In this document: piece after piece, positions 11,401 to 18,135 of the stretch
How positions within the stretch are numbered: position 1 is the stretch's first letter
Layout of the letters: the number at the start of each line of letters is the position of its first letter
Assembly (NCBI GenBank): GCA_021801265.1
Contig: JAJYYE010000002.1
Span: forward strand, 1 to 64,000
DNA from: Pseudomonadota bacterium
GTDB taxonomy: Bacteria; Pseudomonadota; Gammaproteobacteria; Halothiobacillales; Halothiobacillaceae
Direction of reading: 5' to 3'
DNA: 64,000 nucleotides
The notes under the pieces: generated by a model
Databases searched by the model: none
Seen by the model: only the letters and a program-made list of their open reading frames with translations
Told to the model about the DNA's origin: nothing
Position numbers and translations under genes: made by a program

Positions 11401-11540
11401 GTGTAGGCGCGGAGACCCAGCGCCCACTTGCGACGGTGGTAGTGGGTGGCCTGTTCACTTCCACAGCGTTGACCTTGCTGCTGTTGCCATTGATGTACGA
11501 ATGGGTTGAAACCCGCCGTGAACGCAAGCTAGTGAAGTAA
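8454..11540 (+). CDS. czcA: CzcA-like heavy-metal RND transporter
   Basis: This 1028-residue proton-driven RND pump of the heavy-metal efflux class drives cation export across both membranes with CzcB and CzcC. It has the RND layout: one N-terminal helix, a large periplasmic loop, six helices, a second loop (LISGVRATLALKLYGEDL) and six more helices. The TM4 signature reads GIGMMVDGAVVMVEN near residues 395-410. It differs from the DFG...VDGAVIIVEN of classical zinc/cobalt CzcA and from the CusA copper form, so exact metal choice is uncertain. Nine bases separate it from czcB. Confidence 0.92.
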   Translation: MLNYIVDLSLRYKVLVLVAFLLVVLLGVKAWREVPVDAFPDVTPVQVNIYTEASGLAAEDVEKLLTFPVEGVMAGLPGVEEIRSVSLFGLSYVSVYFKDNVDIYFARRLVGEKLQEVKGRIPEGYGEPVLGANSSGLGQVFWYTIETADKKLSEMDLRTLQDWNVRLTLRTASGVDDVMSWGGQEKQYQVLINPQKLIKYGLSFKTVMETLTANNRQVGGQYLDIGQEQYLVRGLGLVSNVRDIGNVVLATREGTPVYMRDVAEVKEAPSLRSGAVTKDGKEVVLGMALQRIGENAKNVVDAVKAKLKTVQQALPAGVAINTVYDRTELVEKAVKTAEDALIEGSVLVAIILFLFLGEIRSAVVVIIALPLAMLISFILMQQWGLSANLMSLAGLAVGIGMMVDGAVVMVENGFRLLSHQAGKAVNKTHVILEAAREVINPTAFAILIIIVVFLPLFSLTGLEGKLFKPMALTITFAMVGSLLLTMTLVPVMSALILKPKEEKDTFIVRWAKKGYLPLLDWALENKKKVFSGAGVLLVASVALIPFLGKEFMPTLQEGGIMFRVTSIPSTSLDESIRISERLEATLKTFPQTTSAIAMIGRAEKGETADVNYMEILVNLKPRDQWPKAISFPDLSREMQDKLEQVVPTSVISATQPIQMRVEELISGVRATLALKLYGEDLTTLDRLSGELKSALEKVPGVADLSLEANKGKPQMVVKVNRDEAARYGINADEILEVVQAGIGGKAVSTLIDGVKRFDIQVWLAPDFRNSVEAINNIPIRTQSGALIPLSQVATVELDEGYSFIRREQLQRYAVIQMDVKGRDVDSFVKEAAAKIQREVKMPAGYWVEWSGAFENQQRAMAKLAVIVPLTIGLIFILLYTAFNSVTYATLIIANVPFATIGGVIGLAITGQYLSVPSAIGFIAVFGVAMLNGIVLVSFLNDQRRQGLSVREAVKQGAALRLRPVLMTASIAIFGLVPMLLSSGVGAETQRPLATVVVGGLFTSTALTLLLLPLMYEWVETRRERKLVK

Positions 11541-11596
11541 ACCAGTAGCGTGCGGTCCTAATGCGCCGCACGCACTCACCCAACAGGAGAATCCGC

Positions 11597-11935
11597 ATGA
11601 AAGAAATTAAGGCTTATATCCATAACCACCGCATCGCCGACGTGATTCGCGCCTTGAAGGAATCAGGGCTATGTAACGCGGACGGAGGCTGCCGCAATCT
11701 TGCCGTCATCCCGGTAAAAATATTGATCAAGGCTATGGATACCCAAGAACAACATTATTCCATCGATCTGGCCGAAGCGGTCATCAACGAATCGAAGCTT
11801 GAGCTGATCTGCGAGGATCATCAGGTGGACGAGCTGGTGGACATCATCGGGCGCGTCGCGCGCACCGGCCAAGCCGACGCGGGGTGGATTTATGTGACCG
11901 ATATCGTCAGCGCGGTAGCTATCCGCTTGTTGTAG
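11597..11935 (+). CDS. PII-like protein associated with metal RND efflux
   Basis: This 112-residue protein has the PII/CutA-like ferredoxin fold (MKEIKAYIHNHRIADVIRALKESG at the start, and a C-terminal GWIYVTDIVSAVAIR). A PII subgroup called PII-NG is known to occur next to heavy-metal RND genes, and this one directly follows czcA. The usual uridylylation tyrosine loop is not evident; a CNADGGCRNL segment with two cysteines replaces it. Its ligand is unknown. AGGAG precedes the ATG at 11597. Confidence 0.75.
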   Translation: MKEIKAYIHNHRIADVIRALKESGLCNADGGCRNLAVIPVKILIKAMDTQEQHYSIDLAEAVINESKLELICEDHQVDELVDIIGRVARTGQADAGWIYVTDIVSAVAIRLL

Positions 11936-11992
11936 GAATTAACAAGGTGCAATTTTTTGCGTAGACCATGTTTTTTTGGAAAGGAATAAATC

Positions 11993-12279
11993 ATGGGAAT
12001 GTTTGAACGGATGCTGGGCAATTTGATGGGCGGTAGGTTCGGAGGGTACAACGGTTGCTATAAAGGCGGTCATGTTACAGCCGCGACGGCTATGGTGGTT
12101 ATCCAGGCTATCCGTAGGGTAGCGGTAATTCTGGCTATCCCTGCCCCAAATGGGGCAGCGCGCATGCGAGGGATACGCACTTTTGCCAGCAATGCGGCGT
12201 TTCTCTGGCGACTGGTAAATGCTTCGGCTACGGTGTCTAGCTGTCAGCACGCACTAGGTTTTGTGGCTAATGCGGAACG
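11993..12279 (+). pseudogene. Decayed copy of the zinc-ribbon protein gene
   Basis: The first 27 codons (MGMFERMLGNLMGGRFGGYNGCYKGG) match the start of the intact gene at 13607. The frame then shifts. In the next frame the rest of the homologous protein can be read (YPCPK, HFCQQCGVSL, TGKC, RTRFCG) but with three in-frame stops. Two of the expected zinc-ligand cysteines are also lost. The two copies flank the ZIP-like and mgtC genes, so this looks like a local duplication in which one copy decayed. Confidence 0.8.
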
Positions 12280-12347
12280 CCGACGCGTGATGACGGGGCT
12301 TAGCAGCCTTGACGCAGCAATCCCAGTGTTAGGGTGAGGAATACTCT

Positions 12348-13070
12348 TTGATTCCATCGGGGAAGATGTTGTTGATTCTCGCGCTTGTTCCCCTAGCCGG
12401 CGCTGTCCTGGCAGGGGGCGGTGCAGGGAAAATGCGAACCAGGCGGTATGGGGGATGGTTTGCCGCGGGCGCGGTCTGTGCTGCCACCGCGGCGAGCCTG
12501 CTTCCCGCCATGACAGGCGCCAAGCCTGCCATTTCCTTATTGCTGGGTCTCGCTTTGGGTGGCGCCATAGGTGTAGCCATTTATGCATTCACTGAATTTT
12601 TATGGCCTCGGAATCTGGTGAATTTGCGAGGCAGTGGTCGAGAGGTACGGAACGGGGAAAAATTCGTCGCAAATACCGTTTTAGTCGTGCTGCTTGTCGC
12701 GTTTTGTATCGGTGTCGTTTATTCAGCGAAAATCGCCAACTCCATGGCCGTGATGCTCTCCCTCGCCGTGGAACTTTTTTGGCTCGCCTTCTCGCTTGGA
12801 ACCCCTGTCATAAGGCTGTCTGCACGCACCACGATGGGATTGGCGCTAGCGGTTATCGCGCTGCTTGGCCAAATGATGGCTATGGTTCTTGCGGAAGGAT
12901 TAACCGGGACAGGTCTTGTCGTTAGCCTTGCTTCTGGATTCGGGGCTGTCATGTATATAGCTGTCCACCAGTTGCTTGATGGTTTGGGCAAAGGCGGTGA
13001 ATCCCGTGCTATGGCTGCAAGTTTTTTGGCAGGGTATGGTGCAGCGCTGGCCCTGATAGCCGTGGTATAG
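12348..13070 (+). CDS. Polytopic membrane protein, ZIP-like
   Basis: The product is about 240 residues and almost entirely hydrophobic, with seven or eight membrane segments. The last part (FGAVMYIAVHQLLDG, then FLAGYGAALAL) resembles the end of ZIP metal transporters. The metal-binding helix motif of ZIP proteins (HNxPEG) is not present, so transport of zinc is doubtful. The TTG at 12348 follows GTGAGGA; an ATG at 12366 is the alternative. It lies inside the czc cluster, consistent with metal homeostasis. Confidence 0.55.
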   Translation: MIPSGKMLLILALVPLAGAVLAGGGAGKMRTRRYGGWFAAGAVCAATAASLLPAMTGAKPAISLLLGLALGGAIGVAIYAFTEFLWPRNLVNLRGSGREVRNGEKFVANTVLVVLLVAFCIGVVYSAKIANSMAVMLSLAVELFWLAFSLGTPVIRLSARTTMGLALAVIALLGQMMAMVLAEGLTGTGLVVSLASGFGAVMYIAVHQLLDGLGKGGESRAMAASFLAGYGAALALIAVV

Positions 13071-13100
13071 ATATTAGGTATGAGAAGGTAAACGAAGAAA

Positions 13101-13540
13101 ATGGATATCGAAACTGAATTTCTTTATGCCTCACGCATGATTCTCGCTGCGCTGATCGGAGGCTTGATCGGCTGGGAAAGAGAGCGCCATGCGTGCGATG
13201 CGGGCTTCGAACTTACATGGCAATTGCAATAGGGGCGTGCGCATTCAGCCTGATATCCATCCACGCGGCCAGTGATCCGACCCGCATTGCGGCGCAAGTT
13301 GTCACCGGTATTGGCTTTATCGGCGCGGGCGTAATTTTTCAGGATAAGGCGGGCGTAGCCGGGTTAACGACAGCCGCCACGCTTTGGGCGACAGCGGCAG
13401 TGGGCATGTCCAGCGCTTTCGGAATGTATGTGTTGGCGATAGTAACAGGAGGGCTGCTTTATGCAACCCTCGCACTGCACCATTTGCCCGGCTGGAAGCA
13501 GCTTGGCAACAAACGGAGCACGCACGACGATGCAGAGTAA
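13101..13540 (+). pseudogene. Frameshifted MgtC/SapB-family membrane protein
   Basis: From the ATG at 13101 the frame reads MDIETEFLYASRMILAALIG, then LIGWERERHACDAG, a standard MgtC/SapB start. It then goes out of frame. One extra G in the run at 13202-13204 would give DAGLRTYMAIAIGACAF, and the remainder of the family (TGIGFIGAGVIFQ, LTTAATLWATAAVG) is intact to the stop. So a single-base deletion, or a homopolymer error, separates two halves of one gene of about 147 residues. Confidence 0.85.
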
Positions 13541-13606
13541 GCAGGGTATTGTCAAAGAGCATGGACAGTTTTGTCATCGTTAAATCAACAGCAAAAGGAG
13601 TTAATC

Positions 13607-13933
13607 ATGGGGTTATTTGATAAGGTGTTGGGCAATTTGATGAACGGTAAATTAGGTGGCCACAATGGCGGCTATCAAGGGGGCCACCATAGCGGCTCCA
13701 AGCATGGCGGCTATGGTGGCAATCAAGGATATCCGCAGAATCCCGGGCCAGGTGGTAATAATCCAGGCAATCCAGACAATCCCTGTCCCAAGTGTGGTAG
13801 TGCCAATGCGAGCGATGCGCGCTTCTGCCAGCAATGCGGCACTTCCCTGTTGCCCGGTAAATGTTCCGGCTGTGGCGCGGAGCTGGTGGCAGGCACCAGG
13901 TTTTGTGGCCAATGCGGCAAATCCCAGCAGTAG
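13607..13933 (+). CDS. Gly/Asn-rich double zinc-ribbon protein
   Basis: This 108-residue protein has a short helix (MGLFDKVLGNLMNGKLGG), a Gly/His/Asn/Pro-rich linker and two C-terminal zinc ribbons (CPKCG with FCQQCG, and CSGCG with FCGQCG). The His-rich linker HNGGYQGGHHSGSKHGG may also bind metal. An AAAGGAG site precedes the ATG. Family function is not established; placement among metal exporters suggests a cytoplasmic zinc-binding role. A decayed paralogue lies at 11993. Confidence 0.75.
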   Translation: MGLFDKVLGNLMNGKLGGHNGGYQGGHHSGSKHGGYGGNQGYPQNPGPGGNNPGNPDNPCPKCGSANASDARFCQQCGTSLLPGKCSGCGAELVAGTRFCGQCGKSQQ

Positions 13934-13981
13934 GCCCAGCGCCTACCTTCGCTCTAATTTCATTTTTACAGGAGCAACCCG

Positions 13982-14914
13982 ATGAGTGCGACTCATACCC
14001 ATGCACTGCCTACAAGCCAAAATGAAAAATTTCTTTGGATTGCGCTTGGATTAACTTCGTCGTTCCTTATTGCGGAGGTGATAGGCGGTATTGTCACTGG
14101 CAGTCTGGCACTGCTTTCCGATGCAGCGCATATGTTTACCGATGCTAGCGCGCTCGCCATTTCTTTGGCTGCTATGCGCATTGCAAAGCGGCCAGCCGAT
14201 TTGCGCAGAACCTTTGGTTACCACCGTTTTGAGATATTGGCGGCAGCTTTTAATGCGATATTGCTTTTTCTGGTTGCCATTTACATTTTGTATGAGGCAT
14301 ACCAGCGATTTAACTTCCCGGCGGAAGTTCAGCCGATCGGGATGCTGGTAATTGCAAGTATTGGCTTGATCGTCAATTTGATTAGCATGCGTTTACTGAG
14401 TGCGGGCAAGGACACCAGCCTGAATGTTAAAGGGGCCTACCTGGAGGTTTGGAGTGACATGCTGGGTTCAATCGGGGTCATCGCAGGTGCGCTGCTGATT
14501 CGCTTTACTGGTTGGGTATGGGTCGACTCGGCAATCGCAGTTGCGATTGGTCTGTGGGTATTGCCGCGTACCTGGATGTTACTCAAAGAGAGTCTCAACA
14601 TTCTTCTGGAAGGGGTGCCGGAGGGTATGGACATAGACGAGATACAAAAAAGCATGCTTGCAGTCCCCAGCGTTATCAGTGTGCACGACTTCCATCTGTG
14701 GGCAATAACCAGCGGCAAAACCAGTTTGACCGCACATGTGGTCTATAACACGGCTTACTCACCTGAAGATCAGCTGCTTCCGGCTGTACAAAGTGTTCTT
14801 GCAAAACGCTTCAATGTCCATCACACGACTCTGCAGTATGAAAAAACGCCATGTACACAAATCGATGATGGCTGCAATTATGTTGCCCGCACATCGCAAC
14901 ATGAGGATCACTAG
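13982..14914 (+). CDS. czcD: CzcD-like cation diffusion facilitator
   Basis: This 310-residue CDF exporter should exchange protons for Zn, Cd or Co across the inner membrane. It has a short His-containing N-terminus, six membrane segments, and the transport-site motif SDAAHMFTDASAL with HxxxD. The cytoplasmic C-terminal domain includes SVHDFHLWAITSGKTSLTAHV, typical of the family. AGGAG precedes the ATG. It follows the zinc-ribbon gene by 48 bases in the same direction. Confidence 0.92.
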   Translation: MSATHTHALPTSQNEKFLWIALGLTSSFLIAEVIGGIVTGSLALLSDAAHMFTDASALAISLAAMRIAKRPADLRRTFGYHRFEILAAAFNAILLFLVAIYILYEAYQRFNFPAEVQPIGMLVIASIGLIVNLISMRLLSAGKDTSLNVKGAYLEVWSDMLGSIGVIAGALLIRFTGWVWVDSAIAVAIGLWVLPRTWMLLKESLNILLEGVPEGMDIDEIQKSMLAVPSVISVHDFHLWAITSGKTSLTAHVVYNTAYSPEDQLLPAVQSVLAKRFNVHHTTLQYEKTPCTQIDDGCNYVARTSQHEDH

Positions 14915-14964
14915 TTAACTATGAATTTTTTTACGTTAGCATTTGCTGAGGAGTGGTAACCATC

Positions 14965-16875
14965 ATGGCCGAAAAATTTGAATTGGACTTGCTCGCGAAC
15001 GTAAAGGCAGGATGGTTTACTGAGCACCGCGAGCTTATTGTTAGCGGCATTGCCGGTTTGCTATTGTTGGCTGGTTGGCTGGTTGGTCGCGCCGATGCAC
15101 CACGCACCCTCTCGCTAGGGCTATTGCTTGGTGCTTATGCGGCAGGTGGTGTCTATACCTTGCGCGATGCTTGGGAGAGCGTACGTAACCGCCGTTTTGA
15201 CATTGATATTCTGATGATTGTTGCCGCAGCCGGTGCTGCGGCGCTGGGTGCATGGGAAGAAGGTGCACTGCTGCTGTTCCTGTTCAGCCTGGGCCATGCG
15301 CTGGAACACATGGCTATGGAACGCGCGCGTAAAGCCATCGAGGCGCTGGCGGAACTCGCGCCAAAAACAGCCACAGTGCAGCGGGACGGCAAGGAAATTG
15401 AAGTGGGCATCGAAGCATTGCAACGCGGTGACCAGGTGATCGTTAAGCCTGGCCAACGTATTCCCGCCGATGGTCAGGTTGCAACGGGATGCTCGGCGGT
15501 AGACCAGGCTCCGGTTACGGGTGAGTCCATGCCGGTAGACAAGCAACCGGGAGATAAAGTATTCGCTGGTACGATTAATGGTGAAGGTGCGTTGGTTGTC
15601 GAAGTTATCAAGTTGTCAAGCGAAAGCACACTGGCGCGCATGGTAAAGATGGTGGCAGAAGCGCAGATACAGATATCCCCCACCCAACGTTTCACCGATC
15701 GCTTCGAGCGGATATTTGTCCCGGCCGTGCTGGTTGGTGTCGGGTTGCTCATCGTGCTGCCGCCGCTGTTTGGTTTCCCTTTCGCCGAATCGTTTTACCG
15801 CGCCATGGCGGTGCTGGTGGCGGCTTCTCCCTGCGCGTTGGCCATCGCCACTCCGTCGGCGGTACTGTCCGGCATCGCACGTGCGGCACGCGGCGGTGTG
15901 CTGATCAAGGGCGGCGCGCATCTGGAAAATCTGGGCGTGCTCACAGCCATCGCCTTCGATAAGACTGGCACCTTGACCATCGGCAAACCCGCAGTGACCG
16001 ACGTGGTCGCCGTCAGCGGAAGCGAGGAACGTCTGCTTACCGTCGCCGCCGCCGTGGAAAGCCGCAGCGCCCATCCCCTGGCGCAGGCGGTGGTGGCGGA
16101 GGCAAAGGGGCGTGGCTTGACCTGGAACGAGGCCGGAGAGGTCGAAGCTGTGACCGGCAAAGGCGTGCGTGCAGAATTCGATGGACGGAAAGTGACCATC
16201 GGTAACGTCAAATTGTTTGACGGCGAACCTATCCCCGATGGAATTCAACAGCAGGTAGAGCGTCTCCAGACGGAAGGCAAAAGCATCATGCTGATCCAAG
16301 CGGACGGGCAATTTCTCGGCATCGTGGCTTTGGCTGATACCCCGCGTGAAACAGTGAAGCAGGTACTGGAACGACTGCATCAACTCGGCATCCAGAAAAC
16401 CATCATGCTCACCGGCGACAACGAGCGCGTGGGCCGTGCCATCGCTGACGCGGTCGGTCTGGATGAAATAAAAGCGGGTCTGCTGCCGGAAGACAAGGTC
16501 AAGGCCATGGAAGAATTGTCGCAGCGCTATGGCCAGGTGGCCATGGTCGGCGACGGGGTCAACGATGCGCCGGCCATGGCACGCGCCACGGTCGGGATCG
16601 CCATGGGTGGTGCAGGCACTGATGTAGCGCTGGAAACCGCAGACGTAGCGTTAATGGCCGACGATCTCTCCAAGCTACCCTTTGCGGTAGCCTTAAGTCG
16701 TGCATCAAGGCGCATTATTCGGCAGAACCTGTGGGTCTCGCTGGGTGTGGTCGCATTGTTGATTCCTGCCACCCTGTCGGGCTGGGCCGGGATCGGTGTA
16801 GCAGTATTAATACATGAGGGTTCGACTCTGGTGGTTGTAATTAACGCATTGCGTTTACTGGCATATAAGGAATAA
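14965..16875 (+). CDS. P1B-4-type metal ATPase (CzcP/CtpD-like)
   Basis: This is an ATPase of 636 residues with TGES (about residue 186), SPC (about 288), DKTGT (about 332), GDGVNDAP (about 529) and a last membrane helix carrying HEGSTLVV. The SPC plus HEG(G/S)T pair defines the P1B-4 group, which exports Co, Zn, Cd or Fe(II). There is no N-terminal metal-binding domain, as usual for the group. The ATG at 14965 follows GAGGAG; a GTG at 14953 is less likely. Confidence 0.9.
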   Translation: MAEKFELDLLANVKAGWFTEHRELIVSGIAGLLLLAGWLVGRADAPRTLSLGLLLGAYAAGGVYTLRDAWESVRNRRFDIDILMIVAAAGAAALGAWEEGALLLFLFSLGHALEHMAMERARKAIEALAELAPKTATVQRDGKEIEVGIEALQRGDQVIVKPGQRIPADGQVATGCSAVDQAPVTGESMPVDKQPGDKVFAGTINGEGALVVEVIKLSSESTLARMVKMVAEAQIQISPTQRFTDRFERIFVPAVLVGVGLLIVLPPLFGFPFAESFYRAMAVLVAASPCALAIATPSAVLSGIARAARGGVLIKGGAHLENLGVLTAIAFDKTGTLTIGKPAVTDVVAVSGSEERLLTVAAAVESRSAHPLAQAVVAEAKGRGLTWNEAGEVEAVTGKGVRAEFDGRKVTIGNVKLFDGEPIPDGIQQQVERLQTEGKSIMLIQADGQFLGIVALADTPRETVKQVLERLHQLGIQKTIMLTGDNERVGRAIADAVGLDEIKAGLLPEDKVKAMEELSQRYGQVAMVGDGVNDAPAMARATVGIAMGGAGTDVALETADVALMADDLSKLPFAVALSRASRRIIRQNLWVSLGVVALLIPATLSGWAGIGVAVLIHEGSTLVVVINALRLLAYKE

Positions 16876-16927
16876 CGCATGCCACAACAAGCGAGTAAGA
16901 CAAACGATGCTGAACGTTTTGCAACGC

Positions 16928-17548
16928 TCAACGCTTCTTGGATTGCTCGTCTTGTATGGGAATATGGATCGGCTTTCCTGTTTGAGGTCGAGCAATGACG
17001 GGGGTCAGCAGTGCGCCGACAGATTGCCGAATGACATTGAAGGCTGAACTCAGGAAAAGGCCAGCGATTACGACTCCGACTACAATGTCGGGCCATCTGG
17101 AAGTCAGTATATAACTTACACCTGCTGCGGTTAGCACGCCGACGTTGGCGATTAAGTCATTTCTCGAACAAAGCCAGGTCGAAGACATATTCAGGTTGTC
17201 TGCGCGATGACGAAACAGTAACAGGAAGCAAATCAGATTTGCGACTAGGGCGATTCCGCCCACCACGCCCATTATTTCTGCACTAGGCATAACTGGGTGC
17301 AATATTTTGTACATTGCCTCAGCAAGCACGCCTAGACCCAATAGCAGCATGAAACTGCCCTTCACCAGCGCCGCACCTGCCTGCCAGCGTATGGAACGTG
17401 CGAGCACAAACAGGCTGAATCCATACACTAACGCATCACCCAACATATCCAAGGCATCTGCAAGCAGCGACGTGGAATGAGCGAGTAGACCCGCCCCACC
17501 TTCCAAAACAAACATCGCGGCATTGATGAATAAAACGATCCGGTGAAT
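16928..17548 (-). pseudogene. 5'-truncated CDF-family exporter
   Basis: The remaining 195 residues after the first ATG (17515), and eleven in-frame codons before it, form a CDF protein lacking its N-terminus. Visible parts are INAAMFVLEGGAGLLAHSTSL, then LLADALDMLGDALVYG, the second transport motif CSRNDLIANVGVLTA and the membrane segment before a shortened C-terminus. Directly upstream, in the same frame, is the TGA that ends an IS30-family transposase remnant. The truncation is therefore at an IS junction. An internal ATG could still yield a shortened, probably inactive protein. Confidence 0.8.
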
Positions 17549-17660
17549 TCAAGTCACAAGTGCAACAGTCTTGGTATTAAAAAAGACCTCGAAAGGCGTT
17601 CTGTAATTTAAGCACTTGCGAGGCCGATTGTTGAGCTTGGCAACGACCTCTTGCACGAGT
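17549..17660 (-). mobile_element. IS30-family transposase 3' remnant
   Basis: Reading leftwards, the sequence encodes VVAKLNNRPRKCLNYRTPFE and then VFFNTKTVALVT with a TGA at 17549-17551. NNRPRK..GY.TP.E.F is the conserved C-terminus of IS30-family transposases. Only about 35 codons remain; no inverted repeat was found. It lies between the truncated CDF gene and the truncated transfer-region gene, marking a recombination or deletion joint between cargo and transfer module. Confidence 0.8.
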
Positions 17661-18135
17661 ATATCGCTTCGTAAAGCGCATCACACAGTTCAGTAACAGC
17701 CACTTTGAATCGCTTATGAAGTTCAGTGCTCCCGACCAAGCATAGTGCTTCATCCTCCAAAATTGCCGCCATTCGTTCAGCTTGCTCGATAAACCGCAAC
17801 AAATGTATGTCCATCTTGGTTTCAGGGCCATCAGGCAGCTTCGGCATTTTGAGCAATGACCTCGGCGCCCCCATCAATGCCATGGCCGCAAGTTGGGTAA
17901 CTTTCTCACCAACTGGGCCAACCAGCTTGAATCTCACACCGTCCTTGATTCGGCTACATAGCAGCCCTTCGGTATCAATTTCGTCAATGGATTCGAGTAC
18001 TTCACCATCATTCAACGTTTTGCCGTTCAGATAGTGCTTCTTCCCCGCCTTGATGATTTTCCAGTCAACCACCTGTAATGGTTGCTTAGAGTTCACTGTC
18101 TGGGATGAATTGTTCGTCGTCGTATTGTTCATCAT
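17608..18135 (-). CDS. Transfer-region protein, C-terminus altered by IS30 joint
   Basis: I do not recognise a family. The ATG at 18135 follows CCAGGAG and overlaps the end of the coupling-protein gene by 50 bases, so it is in that operon. The product is soluble, about 175 residues, with a Thr/Asn/Ser-rich start and a conserved-looking core (WKIIKAGKKHYLNGKTL, FIEQAERMAAILEDEALCLVG). Its last 18 or so residues are read from the IS30 remnant in another frame, so the native end is probably lost. Confidence 0.6.
   Translation of the reverse strand: MMNNTTTNNSSQTVNSKQPLQVVDWKIIKAGKKHYLNGKTLNDGEVLESIDEIDTEGLLCSRIKDGVRFKLVGPVGEKVTQLAAMALMGAPRSLLKMPKLPDGPETKMDIHLLRFIEQAERMAAILEDEALCLVGSTELHKRFKVAVTELCDALYEAIYSCKRSLPSSTIGLASA

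Noticed and set aside
16879-16998. Short plus-strand frame after the P1B-4 ATPase (39 codons)
   Set aside because: It has a start codon just after the ATPase stop, but most of it overlaps the end of the truncated CDF gene on the other strand, and it shows no family features.
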